A stretch of 22,725 bases of DNA from a virus. This document shows, one piece after another, positions 8,701 to 16,233 of this stretch; within the stretch, counting starts at the first letter, position 1, and each line of letters opens with the position of its first letter. Made by a program: the position numbers and the translations under genes. The notes beneath the pieces are model-generated. The model had not been told where the DNA came from and searched no databases. It saw nothing but the letters and a program-made list of their open reading frames with translations. Where the stretch lies: IMG/VR virus record IMGVR_UViG_3300034093_000267, positions 1-22,725 of that record; one strand, written 5' to 3'.

Positions 8701-10572
8701 TGTTACCGCATCTAGTGTGAAGCCTACATCTCGCTCGCATTTGAAATCATCGTAGACAAATGCAGAGGTAAACGGTGCTGTGTTTGTGGTGATCTGACGC
8801 TGAATAAACTCTGTGACTTCACGTTGAATGAACACACGATTTAATTCTAGTAGATATCGTGCATCTGGATTTCTAGGACCACGTTCTACCTGTTCACAGG
8901 CATATCGAATGGTTTTCCAAGGCTTGTCCCAAGTTCTGCCATGTATAGGTGAAGGCAAGTCAACGCCTGTGGTCGCTACAAAATATGTGTGGTCTGTTTC
9001 ACCTAGAGTGACCCATTCTGGATCGATACCGTTAGAGGTTAATACTTGTCCTTCTCGGCCAACTGGCAGTCTTGTGGGACCTGAACCGCCATAGTATACT
9101 AAATCGCCTCTTACTGAAAGAATATCAGTTTCGGATCCCACACTTAATAGACTCCAGTATGTACCTGCAGTGTCTTGATCGGGTCTGCTGTTTGCCTGAC
9201 CGCCACCTGCTGCGCCTACTGTAGATCCGTCATCACCTTCTGATCTATGAGATAATAGGCAGATATAGGCGTTTGCGCCAAATCTTACAGCATCGCCTAG
9301 CAGATAATCTCGGTCATCTGACCACAGGCCTTGCCAGTTGATACCAGCATTGAGTTGTGACCAGTATGTGGTGTTTGGCGGTTCTGCTGACACAGTAGCA
9401 GTCATCGTGCCGCTAGCATCTGCAGTTATATTGAATGTTGTTCCACCTGGAGTAGTACTGATGGTGATATTGCCTGCTGCCACAGTTTTCACGTAGTATC
9501 TAGCAGTAGTAAACACATTACCAAATGTTGTGCCGGAGAATCTTACAGCCATACCCACAACAATACCATTGGTGCTGGCTATAGTAAATGTATCTGTGGC
9601 TGCTGTAACTGCTGTAACAGTAACTGTGGTTGAAGGAGAATCTTGTGCTGCCAAATAGGTATAACCGCCTAAGCTAACCACTTCACCTACTTCATAAGAA
9701 GTTCCACCTGCCCACGCAGATTGAAATTTAAATCCTTCTGTGTACAGATCCCAGTTGGCCGAACCAACGCTTGACGGAACAAATGCATCTGTATGCACAG
9801 TTTTTGCAATGTATTGATTGCCGCCATATTGCACAACATCACCTGGTTGATAAAGTGTGGCTGGATTCCAGGTACTTTCAAATTCAGTGCCTTCAGTGAA
9901 CTGGGTCCATCGACCTGCGGTACTGTCTGTTAAGAATGCTGCATCTGCGGTATGTTGAATAGCACAGATCCACAATCCAGCACCGTATTTGACCACATCA
10001 TTGAGTTTGTATCTAACAGCAGTGGACCATGTACCCTTGTATTCTACACCGGGATTAAATGTATCCCATTTGGCTTGATCTGCTTCCAACCCAGATGCTG
10101 CGGTAGCAGCCGAGGTGTGGTGAAGATTACACACATAGGTGTAGCCGCCGTACTTGACTAGGTCATTTACCTTGTAACGAGTAGAAGTTGTCCAACTGGT
10201 TTTCCAATCAAATCCCTCTGCGTACACCGTCCATTTAGCTTGGTCAGCTTCTAGTCCTGACGCTGTAGTAGCTGCAGAAGTGTGACTGTCATTACAAATA
10301 TATAGGAGTCCACCGTATTTGACCACATCATTGAGTTTGTAGAAAGTGCTGACATTCCAATCGCCGGTCCACGATTGACCGTCGCTCATTTGATTCCATT
10401 TAGTTGGATTATATTCTAGATCTGTATTAAAATCTGCAGCAGAAGTATGCCCTATCGCACAAATATATGTGCGAGCACCATATCTAACAACATCATCAAT
10501 GTAGTATGTTGTTGCCGATGTCCATGTATTCTTCCATACAAATCGAATTCTACCTAATTTAAATTCTGCCAT
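2737..10572 (-). CDS. Giant modular virion protein, 2611 aa (CBM-like array, beta-helix, Asp-box propeller)
   Basis: Start ATG at 10572 has a CGGAG ribosome site, and the opening MAEFKLGRIRFVWKNTW matches its paralogue. Residues about 10-480 hold seven units of W..(S/T)..Y..(N/G)D.V.YGG..Y.C...H, like CBM5/12 chitin-binding-type modules. From about 524, YFVATTGVD and KPWKTIRYACEQV start a pectate-lyase-like beta-helix segment, resumed after insertions at IVPEQTCVIGDELRS. Helical modules with (K)C.RDV..I.DA..YDL recur near 570-627, 889-944, 1265-1307 and 1377-1520. Around 1585-1690 lies the most conserved block (RSPYVQGVTTLG to FGSVAEGFDATEIP). Residues about 1985-2265 form six or seven repeats with SxDGxxW, a sialidase-like Asp-box propeller. 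The end (LTGHDFLDIGTGNF, FSTDPFFTADSDNIVPTQRA) is again shared with the paralogue. No catalytic site is recognised. It is most likely a large adhesin, whisker or tail-associated fibre; attachment site in the virion is unknown. Confidence 0.9.
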   Translation of the reverse strand: MAEFKLGRIRFVWKNTWTSATTYYIDDVVRYGARTYICAIGHTSAADFNTDLEYNPTKWNQMSDGQSWTGDWNVSTFYKLNDVVKYGGLLYICNDSHTSAATTASGLEADQAKWTVYAEGFDWKTSWTTSTRYKVNDLVKYGGYTYVCNLHHTSAATAASGLEADQAKWDTFNPGVEYKGTWSTAVRYKLNDVVKYGAGLWICAIQHTADAAFLTDSTAGRWTQFTEGTEFESTWNPATLYQPGDVVQYGGNQYIAKTVHTDAFVPSSVGSANWDLYTEGFKFQSAWAGGTSYEVGEVVSLGGYTYLAAQDSPSTTVTVTAVTAATDTFTIASTNGIVVGMAVRFSGTTFGNVFTTARYYVKTVAAGNITISTTPGGTTFNITADASGTMTATVSAEPPNTTYWSQLNAGINWQGLWSDDRDYLLGDAVRFGANAYICLLSHRSEGDDGSTVGAAGGGQANSRPDQDTAGTYWSLLSVGSETDILSVRGDLVYYGGSGPTRLPVGREGQVLTSNGIDPEWVTLGETDHTYFVATTGVDLPSPIHGRTWDKPWKTIRYACEQVERGPRNPDARYLLELNRVFIQREVTEFIQRQITTNTAPFTSAFVYDDFKCERDVGFTLDAVTYDLCHGGNIKSRGVANSLIGGLSEGETEAYPGLAIESDESVAAYNYMLTVIGNVLTQTAPTINYQTLNGDNSTATVAQYFNSDLTAEADALTTVTASVTLITNAITARAAAVTAPQIAAAIASVPARRSPSNLINIATGQYRETLPIIVPEQTCVIGDELRSTNAGPAGSLTNRSDAGYSVGALTRLQTVVDQIVRGANVTESAGNTSVQSASFPYATTDEAADASQLVRIMQHQIDFKISSTFMVSSANPTGYNSSFLTGFGDARTLLRENKEFIKEEITAFLTVNYPAVKYSRTKCKRDVAFIVDAMDYDLTYGGTWATLVAGTAYFDGDNSTALQIDSTEIAATVAAYARLKEIVQQIIANTGVTKSTGNAATQWTDSTNLTGGSAANATVGSLVDIITNIIQGDSTESITPQITVTTIATSNTLTSNNHGLSVGDAIIPRETGNGLTNGIKYWVVGTVNTNTFQLAATYGGTVLTSFIDGAGISIPVEVIDYPTATNGVTSTTALIAAAVTLDAAQETIVQNVVDDLNAVAWHTDFVVDETSFTSTDFRIYVGKHTLAHTYVSGGIVIKASGATLAISNFVYNNSTGYAIVTTATHGLAAGDIVNISSITVSCLSSGGTAFNAIFPNAYKTDGVTPKIQYLQTKCIRDTRLILEAVMFDFMFNSNFKTREAAYSYLRATAVDVFVGNQKTITRDALSNAKTEALANVGGNATAQARIETLMTMVDDIVFGATNEGSRCATGNRMVDYAVLQLERNRSYIVAEIDAYIDSTYTTTVSAATAATDLFTCTSTAWMTRNAAIRFTGTVFGGVDTTTTYYVQNVVSSTTFKIATTRDSNTAFDIVSDGSGSMTVALFYSSTACLRDVNTYIDALKYDLKYPGNYKSRYAARYYANSVTGSLEEDMYYLRDATGVRDQTLQGLTGDLLAPNEFGTSRVSAGAYASLDPGWGPEDYRTWIITRSPYVQGVTTLGTACVGQKIDGSLHNGGNDSIVSNDFTQVLSDGIGAWITNNGRAELVSVFAYYNHVAYLAENGGRIRATNGNNSYGDFGSVAEGFDATEIPVTGVVDNRLAFEAVIDRVITDGSALIQIEFQNAGIDYTEVVYTLTGGGSGQVVEIDEFRDDAVFEVRMLDLVEDSTNAPEAEGNLGGFGYITNSNTAQGGTSTSVTIAATDGESSTAYIGMKIVLTGGAGVGQFGIINTYNSGTKVAGLIKESDGTAGFDHLIAGTAIVSPDASSTYIIEPRVTFSAPGYTSTAATLPTSGTWSAVKYGETAAVYTSVTGTYVGNGSGATFTVIRNGWKYTPSGQGAGTGYARLQTITILGTSLGGTTPNNDLVITITAVNSTTGAILDFDHAGYGIGGRYVALRSGSTVGATSEDGILWTTRASLMPSGANWSAMTAGLFDDGSSAGKISRFVAVAGTSANTTSAYSEDGITWTAASMQTSATWVGVTFGAQKFVAVSSDVTTVRISSDGENWDQTGTLTTTGFTAIAYGKNRFVAIKSGTNVTNHATSTTVAGTWTAGTLPSSSNWNSIAYGNNRFVAVSNTSGTVAAYSLDGITWTASTLPATASWTKVTYGQGVFLAVSTTTAAATSPDGVTWTTRTTSTAASGFSAVTFGNRNRYGQFVGVGGGTGDVATYIRTGATTRGRAKVAANKLFQVNITEPGSGYTTVPDITFTDPNNTFESPVTVRKNSGVLANPSFVNRGTQFVTGSGEVDVGDGYSELFQSGTFVASRRLAQRPTPGSNVVFSHLPSRVFKLVNVITFLGENDGSYTAFLQLSPALTISEAPPDGTAITMRLKYSQVRLTGHDFLDIGTGNFIDTNYPGVPLQSAIPANETVEQGGGRVFFTATDQDGNFRVGDLFAIEQSTGIATLNADAFNISGLQELNLGNVTLGGGSATITEFSTDPFFTADSDNIVPTQRAIKAFIAGQIGGGGASLNVNSVTAGSIFISSNVITTVTSGPIKMNATFEFRGGVIGLPIAFNYFLN
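3790..4625 (-). repeat. Asp-box-like propeller repeats in the 2611-aa protein
   Basis: Six clear repeats of about 40 residues follow the pattern (R/K)FVAV ... YSxDGxxWT ... W..(I/V).(Y/F)G, plus a partial seventh. The SxDGxxW core resembles the Asp-box of sialidase and BNR propellers, one residue shorter than the classical motif. This predicts a six- or seven-blade beta-propeller. No sialidase catalytic arginine triad can be assigned. Confidence 0.7.
6133..6378 (-). repeat. Inserted beta module, copy 2, inside the last helical module
   Basis: About 80 residues from TTVSAATAATDLFTC to GSGSMTVAL lie between the first helix (LQLERNRSYIVAEIDAYI) and the CLRDV helix of the last helical module of the 2611-aa protein. 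They align with the insert near 9388-9628. The 1869-aa paralogue has the two helices joined without this insert. Confidence 0.7.
9135..10536 (-). repeat. Seven CBM5/12-like repeat units in the 2611-aa protein
   Basis: The units are about 50 residues long and share W-x(4)-Y-x(3)-D-V-V-x-Y-G-G-x-x-Y-x-C, followed by an H-T-S turn and a closing W. Units 2, 3 and 4 are most alike; units 2 and 3 share the tail SGLEADQAKW. Between units 6 and 7 an unrelated beta domain is inserted (about 9388-9628). Unit boundaries are approximate. Confidence 0.8.
9388..9628 (-). repeat. Inserted beta module, copy 1, inside CBM-like unit 6
   Basis: About 80 residues from TVTVTAVTAATDTFTI to SGTMTATV interrupt the CBM-like array. 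The same module, with AATDxFT, a VRFSGTxFG segment, YYV and a DxSGxMT end, recurs in the same protein near 6133-6378 in a different domain context. It looks like a transplanted domain. Ends are estimated to within a few codons. Confidence 0.7.
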
Positions 10573-10590
10573 TTTCTACTCCGTATTCTA

Positions 10591-10597
10591 TATTTAG
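10591..10597 (-). promoter_or_regulatory. Possible late-type promoter element CTAAATA before the 2611-aa gene
   Basis: The reverse strand reads CTAAATATAGAATACGGAG and the ATG follows after five bases. The element sits in the 38-base gap between the two giant genes. It has the same core and the same close spacing to a ribosome site as the element at 2734-2740. It would allow separate late expression of the 2611-aa gene. Confidence 0.35.
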
Positions 10598-10610
10598 TTT
10601 GTTATGTGAA

Positions 10611-13600
10611 TCAATTGAAAGACTTGTAAAACATTGTCTGTGCTAGTATCGAACCAGATATTCCAGAATTTGCACTATCAAATTCTGCTCTTACCGGCAC
10701 TATGATGCGCAGGTTTGCGACGTTGTTAATTCTGTCAGGTCCTACTAGAACTGTACCAGCGATAAAACTACCTACTGCAATTTCTGAACCGCCCACGCTT
10801 AGTCTTGAAGCAAGATATGCTGCAATCGCACGTTGAGTTGGTACTATGTTGTTGGAATCTGCTGTGAATAAAGGATCTGTGGAGAATTCTCGAACCACTG
10901 CTCCTGTTCCACCTACTCTAATACCACCCAATCTCAATTCTGATAAACCCCCTAGATCAAAGAAATCAGAACTGATAGTTACTATTCCTGTGCTTTGCTC
11001 AACCGCAAATAGCTCGCCAGTTCTAAAGTTACCGCTTTGATCGGTTGAGGTATAAAACACTCTGCCTCGATCTAGTTCTACTACTTCGTTTTCTGGAGCA
11101 GGGGTATAGAATCCTGCATACAATTCAGGATAATTAGTTTCTTCAAAGTTGCCTGTGCCTATGTCTAAGAAATCATGACCGGTAATTCTACACTGGCTAA
11201 ACTGGGTTCTAATTGTGATTGCTTGAAGATGTGATAGATTATCACGAACTTTGATTTCAGGCGAAATGCGTATTCTTGCGGCCAGCCCTCTATCTGTGGG
11301 CCCTATTTCTTCAAGGCTCACTAATGTGTATGATCCAGCCAATCCTGAGATTACTAAATTAGCACCAAGAGTTGGATAACTGGTCAAATCGTTTATAACA
11401 ATAAATTTGCCGGAAGGAATGACATCTGCAAATCCGTTGCCGAGGACTGTGACTGTGGTACTAAGAGTACGATAGCCCAATCCTCGATTGATCCAACTAG
11501 TACTGCCTATAACACCGTCGGCTGTTCTTGCTTCAATCCTTGCTTCAGTTCCGTTGTTGGGATCAACAAATGTACAGGTAGGCCCTTCTGTATATCCCGA
11601 ACCCGGATCCCATAATTTCACTGAGCGTATGATACCAGAACTTAGTGTGACTCGACCTAAGGCTCGTGCACCGGTCTGTATTTTATTGAACTTGTCAGTG
11701 TTATCTATGGTTATCCACGTTGGTGTGCTTTTGCCCACTGTGGAATCTCTAGCATCTGTATGAGGAGTACCAAATGCCACGCTGACCCATTCTGCAGAAG
11801 TAGCCAATGTTCTTGCTGTCCATACCACGCCATCTGCAGATTGTGCTGCATAATTTGTAGGCCCTGCTGTTGGATCAGCACCAACATTGCGGGCGCCAGT
11901 GTCACCTATGGCAAAGAACACTCCTTGTGCGTAGCGAATCTTCTTCCAGTTGTGTGCTGTGCTTCCGTCTTGTGATGGCATAGTAGCTGGCAACCAGTCT
12001 TCGCCATCGAAACTGTAGGCCACGTCACCTGTGCTAGATATAGCAACAAATCTGTCGTTACCATAAGTGATGCTGACCCATCCTTTCGCGCTTGAGTCTG
12101 CAATCACGTCCATGATATAATAATTCCATGACCATGTGTTCAACGTAGAATTGTATGTGCCCTTGGCCACACTGTTTCCATTGTTTCCTAACACCACGTA
12201 AGTATTCTTTCCGTAGGCTATATCTGTCCATTCGTTAATAGTGGAATCGCCCGATGGCAATGTTACACTAGACCAACTAATTCCATTCAAACTATATGCT
12301 GCTAAATTTGAATCAGTGGCTACCGCAATGAACAATCCGCCTCCGTATATAACTGAATTCCATAGTCGTGATGCTGGCATACTTCGCGTTGTCCAGTTTA
12401 TACCGTCTATCGAGCTAGCCGCAACATTACTGTCTTGGCGTATGGCTACAAATTGATAATTTCCTGCTGCAGGATATATTACTCTGCCTGCTGCTATACA
12501 TTTCCAATCACCTGCAGTCGGCATATTAAAACTAGTCCAATTTGTACCGTCTTCACTGTACAGTGCAGCCGAACCGCCTGAAGCAACTGCTACAAATCGT
12601 CCGCTGGCAGCTTCATTGTCTTCGCCTGTGCCGTAGGTTTTTTGTTCTGCAGCTAAAATTGAGTTGGTGCTGTCGTCGCTGACATCAGTTACTAAAATAA
12701 TTAAATCATTAAGTGGGGTTGCTCCGCCAAGTTGATCGCCATCAATGGTCAACAATTGGCCTGCTTCGTAGCCTGCGCCACTATTATTAATAGTTATGGT
12801 ATAATTTCTGCCTTGTTTTACCACGTTAAATGTAGCCAGTGCGGCAGTCACAGTTATATCTACTGTGCCAGTGCCTGCTTCATTAACTGCTATGTTAGTA
12901 TAGGATTCGGTGGTATCACCGTAGATGATATCAGTCCAGGTGGTGCTGGTTGGCACAACGATCTCCTGTGCTGCATATGCAGGAGCTGAAAATATCACTC
13001 TGGGTTCTATTCTGTATGTGGTATTGGTCAGCAAAGGTATTGTAAGAGGTTTGCCTGGAACCACATGATCCCAACCTGGCTGATCATCAGATTCTCTAGC
13101 TACTGTTATGACTTTTGAGACATTGTTGTAGGCTGTGATGTATCCATATTGACCTGTGCCTGCCCCACTAGTGAGAATAATACGCATGCCAAGATATTCT
13201 GTTATAGAATTTGCATCATTAGAAGCTATGGTAATAGTAGTAGCGTCGCCGGTCTGTGCATTGTTCTGTACCAGAGTGTATCCGCCTCCTCCTATGGCCT
13301 GTGCAATAGTTTCCGTGCCTGCATTAGCATCTAACAATCTAGCTTCAAATACAGCATCGTCACGAAAGTCTTCAAATACCACTTCAGCATTAACGCCAGC
13401 TCCAACAAAAGAAGCTGTTACGCTAGAATAGTCTTGTCCTGCGTTGTTCCACTCTAAAATCTGTATCTCGTCAACAAAGTCTCCAGCAAATGCTGCTGCT
13501 ACTATGGCCTGCTGTGCTCTGGTATAGTTTCTTGCTATCACCGGAACTTCTGTGGCATCAATGCCATCTGCAATCACTCCGTATGTGCCGTATGAACTAT

Positions 13601-16220
13601 TTCCGTTGGTAGCTCTAATTATACCGCCATTTTGTGCCAAGTATCCTATGTGTGCATAGTATGAAAACACAGATACCAATTCAGCTCTAGCATTATTCAA
13701 TACCCATGCACCAATACCATCGCTGAGCACCTGTGTGAAGTCGTTGCTTACTATAGATCGATTACCGCCACCGTGCAACGATCCGTCAACTTTTTGTCCA
13801 ACACAGCCTGTGCCTATGGTAGTAACGCCTTGAATATACGGTGAGCGAGTATCGATCCATGTACGTGTGTCTGCAGTACCCCATCCCGGATCAAGTGATA
13901 CGTATGCGCCACCTAGCGGCAACTGATACAGATCAAATGCTGCCGGTGGATTCAGCGATGATTCAAGACCTTTTAGTGTGCAGTTTCTAACGCCTGTGGC
14001 ATTTCTTACATAAAACATATCTTCTGTGTCGGTGCATCCTAGTACATTGTTTCTGTAGTACCTTGCTTCTAGCAATGATTTATAATTACCGGTATAAATT
14101 ATGTCATATTTCCAGGCGTTTATATATCTACGCACATTTGTTTTATAAGACTCTATGTCAAATTCATAACTAGGATATGTTACCTGCATAAAAGCCACAG
14201 CTTCTGCAGCTAAAAATTCTTTGTTAGCTTCTAATTGTAACACAGTGTTGGTATATGTTGTGTCTGTTACCGCAGTATTTGTGCTCACTAATGTGGGATT
14301 TGATCCTGATGAATTAACATAAAAGTTGATATAGGATATCATGTTGGCAATTTTAGCCTGAATAGCTATTGCAGCAACACCGCTAGTACTAAGAGGTTGG
14401 GTCACTGTGTCAAAAATTTCTTGACCAAATTCATCGTACTGTGGCGGATCAAATGAAACAGGTATTGGTCCAGTTGCGATTACAGGATCTAAAATATTGC
14501 CTGCAGATTTTGGAGGACTAATTGCGGTTCCTGCAACAACAGCCTGTATTATTCCCGAAATTCTATTCAGTACTGCAATAGCATAGGGACGATCTGCTGT
14601 AGATAATATTGACGGCGATGCTTTGATAGTTGTGGATCTTAATTCTGCACCTAGGACCACAGTGTTGCGTGGAACTATGATAGGAGTTATTTCTAGGTAT
14701 TCTCCTACTGCAACTTTGATAGTGGTGTTGCCGGCAAAACCGTCATCTACTTGCTCACAGGCATAACGTATGGTTCTCCAAGGAAGAAACTGACTGGTTC
14801 CACGTTCTGGATCGGTGTTGTCATCGACACCAGTAAGATCTACATATCGCACTCTGGTTAAATCACCCCAGAACGCATAGTCGACACTGTTTTGGTCGTT
14901 GACAATGACTACTTGATTTGCTTCACCTATAGTCACAGCTGTGGGGCCAAACGAGCTGCCATCACCTTGTAGGGTTCTTGAAAGGTCGAATGTCAGCAAC
15001 TCTCCTCGCAGATTCATACCAGCCGGTTGGCCAGCTTGCAGCAATAGATCCCAATAGAAAAATTCTGATCCGTTATCTCCTGGAAGATTTTGATCAGTAG
15101 CAGTGTGTTCAAAATTACAGGCATAGGTGTTACCAAGATATATTACAATATCGTTAACACCGTAGGTGATATCTTCAATCCACGAGCCGCGCCAAGATTG
15201 AGCTGTGGTAACTACTTCCCAATTTCCTGCATCTAAATAATCTAATGAACTGCCATCGTTGGTGGTATCTGCTGTGGCTATGTATAAATTTCCACCTCGG
15301 CGTACAACGTCACCGATTTTATAATCCACATCGGCATTCCATGTTCCTACGAAATTTACTGCCTTGGACAACAAAGTCCAATTTATGCTGTCTTGTGACG
15401 GGCTGATACTGTCGTAATTGTTAACGGCAGCTACGTAGAGATATCCGCCATGTCTAACTATGTCTCCAACAGCGTAGTAAACAACGTTGGACCACGAGTT
15501 ATAAAAATTCTGTCCAGGAAATTCTGTAACAAAATTAGCATTGGTAATGTTTGTGCCAGCCACGTGTCCTACTATGCAACGAAGAACACTTCCGCCGTAT
15601 TTAACTAAATCATTAACACGATATCTAGTAGTTGCAGTCCATGTACCTACATATGCTATTCCTTCGTAGACTGCTTGCCATAATTCTCCAGTACTGTCAT
15701 CTTCAGTATCATTGTTTCCAACTTCCAACCCAAGGGCAGTGCTAGATGATGTGTGTCCTACTAGGCAACGATATACAGTACCGTTGTATTTTACTATGTC
15801 TCCGATGCCGTATCTGGTGCTAGGCGCCCAATCAGTTCTCCAATTATCTGCACTAAGATATACAGTCCAATCGGCTATGTTAGCATCAAAGGTCGATGTT
15901 GACGTATGACTAGTTACGCACAGATATATAACACCGCCGTGTAATGCGATGTCTCCAGGATTGTACAGTGTTGGAGTAGTCGTCCATCCACCTCTCCAGG
16001 CATAGCCATCGGTCATTTTAAGCCAAGCTGGGCTTGGCTGTGTGTCGTTTTGATTAGCTAGATATGTTTGGTCTGCGGCAAATGTTCCAGCGGTGTGTTG
16101 ACGTTGACAGATCCATGTGCTTCCACCGTATCTTATTACATCGTCACGATTGTACACCGTGGTTGTAGCCCAAGCATTGCGCCATGTATATCTAATCCTA
16201 CTGATCTTAAATTCTGCCAT
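10611..16220 (-). CDS. Giant modular virion protein, 1869 aa, paralogue of the 2611-aa protein
   Basis: The protein begins MAEFKISRIRYTWRNAW, almost the same as its downstream paralogue. Residues about 10-385 hold seven CBM5/12-like units (for example YGIGDIVKYNGTVYRCLVGH). At about 455, VRYVDLTGVDD and LPWRTIRYACEQV lead into a beta-helix-like region with the full line GEYLEITPIIVPRNTVVLGAELRS. One helical module lies near 657-745 (LEANKEFLAAEAVAFM to NATGVRNCTLKGLESSL). The conserved block from RSPYIQGVTTIG to GIDATEVPV starts near 793. Six Asp-box-like blades lie near 1207-1483, and the end FSTDPLFTADSNNIVPTQRA is near 1777-1800. The ATG at 16220 follows an imperfect CGGAATAA ribosome site, 13 bases from the preceding stop. 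The paralogue is 742 aa longer, mainly through extra helical modules and beta inserts. Probable adhesive or tail-associated structural protein; carbohydrate binding is inferred from the repeats. Confidence 0.9.
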   Translation of the reverse strand: MAEFKISRIRYTWRNAWATTTVYNRDDVIRYGGSTWICQRQHTAGTFAADQTYLANQNDTQPSPAWLKMTDGYAWRGGWTTTPTLYNPGDIALHGGVIYLCVTSHTSTSTFDANIADWTVYLSADNWRTDWAPSTRYGIGDIVKYNGTVYRCLVGHTSSSTALGLEVGNNDTEDDSTGELWQAVYEGIAYVGTWTATTRYRVNDLVKYGGSVLRCIVGHVAGTNITNANFVTEFPGQNFYNSWSNVVYYAVGDIVRHGGYLYVAAVNNYDSISPSQDSINWTLLSKAVNFVGTWNADVDYKIGDVVRRGGNLYIATADTTNDGSSLDYLDAGNWEVVTTAQSWRGSWIEDITYGVNDIVIYLGNTYACNFEHTATDQNLPGDNGSEFFYWDLLLQAGQPAGMNLRGELLTFDLSRTLQGDGSSFGPTAVTIGEANQVVIVNDQNSVDYAFWGDLTRVRYVDLTGVDDNTDPERGTSQFLPWRTIRYACEQVDDGFAGNTTIKVAVGEYLEITPIIVPRNTVVLGAELRSTTIKASPSILSTADRPYAIAVLNRISGIIQAVVAGTAISPPKSAGNILDPVIATGPIPVSFDPPQYDEFGQEIFDTVTQPLSTSGVAAIAIQAKIANMISYINFYVNSSGSNPTLVSTNTAVTDTTYTNTVLQLEANKEFLAAEAVAFMQVTYPSYEFDIESYKTNVRRYINAWKYDIIYTGNYKSLLEARYYRNNVLGCTDTEDMFYVRNATGVRNCTLKGLESSLNPPAAFDLYQLPLGGAYVSLDPGWGTADTRTWIDTRSPYIQGVTTIGTGCVGQKVDGSLHGGGNRSIVSNDFTQVLSDGIGAWVLNNARAELVSVFSYYAHIGYLAQNGGIIRATNGNSSYGTYGVIADGIDATEVPVIARNYTRAQQAIVAAAFAGDFVDEIQILEWNNAGQDYSSVTASFVGAGVNAEVVFEDFRDDAVFEARLLDANAGTETIAQAIGGGGYTLVQNNAQTGDATTITIASNDANSITEYLGMRIILTSGAGTGQYGYITAYNNVSKVITVARESDDQPGWDHVVPGKPLTIPLLTNTTYRIEPRVIFSAPAYAAQEIVVPTSTTWTDIIYGDTTESYTNIAVNEAGTGTVDITVTAALATFNVVKQGRNYTITINNSGAGYEAGQLLTIDGDQLGGATPLNDLIILVTDVSDDSTNSILAAEQKTYGTGEDNEAASGRFVAVASGGSAALYSEDGTNWTSFNMPTAGDWKCIAAGRVIYPAAGNYQFVAIRQDSNVAASSIDGINWTTRSMPASRLWNSVIYGGGLFIAVATDSNLAAYSLNGISWSSVTLPSGDSTINEWTDIAYGKNTYVVLGNNGNSVAKGTYNSTLNTWSWNYYIMDVIADSSAKGWVSITYGNDRFVAISSTGDVAYSFDGEDWLPATMPSQDGSTAHNWKKIRYAQGVFFAIGDTGARNVGADPTAGPTNYAAQSADGVVWTARTLATSAEWVSVAFGTPHTDARDSTVGKSTPTWITIDNTDKFNKIQTGARALGRVTLSSGIIRSVKLWDPGSGYTEGPTCTFVDPNNGTEARIEARTADGVIGSTSWINRGLGYRTLSTTVTVLGNGFADVIPSGKFIVINDLTSYPTLGANLVISGLAGSYTLVSLEEIGPTDRGLAARIRISPEIKVRDNLSHLQAITIRTQFSQCRITGHDFLDIGTGNFEETNYPELYAGFYTPAPENEVVELDRGRVFYTSTDQSGNFRTGELFAVEQSTGIVTISSDFFDLGGLSELRLGGIRVGGTGAVVREFSTDPLFTADSNNIVPTQRAIAAYLASRLSVGGSEIAVGSFIAGTVLVGPDRINNVANLRIIVPVRAEFDSANSGISGSILAQTMFYKSFN
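11770..12600 (-). repeat. Asp-box-like propeller repeats in the 1869-aa protein
   Basis: There are six repeats with FVAV/FIAV strands and SEDGTNW, SIDGINW, SLNGISW, SFDGEDW and SADGVVW cores; the fourth blade has lost the motif (GTYNSTLNTWSW). A six-blade propeller is the natural prediction. The paralogue's array at 3790-4625 occupies the same place relative to flanking conserved segments. Confidence 0.7.
15035..16184 (-). repeat. Seven CBM5/12-like repeat units in the 1869-aa protein
   Basis: The seven units follow W-x(4)-Y-x(2)-G/N-D-I/V-V-x-Y-G-G-x-x-Y-x-C-x(3)-H-T and end in a W. The number equals that in the 2611-aa protein, but no unit is interrupted by an inserted domain. Units 5 and 6 lack the cysteine and HT pair, as in units 5 and 6 of the paralogue where the Cys is also lost. 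Confidence 0.78.
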
Positions 16221-16233
16221 AATTTATTCCGAG

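Noticed and set aside
8828-9094. 88-codon forward open frame
   Set aside because: Antisense to the beta-helix start of the 2611-aa protein (TTGVD, TIRYACEQV), which is conserved in the paralogue. No independent support.
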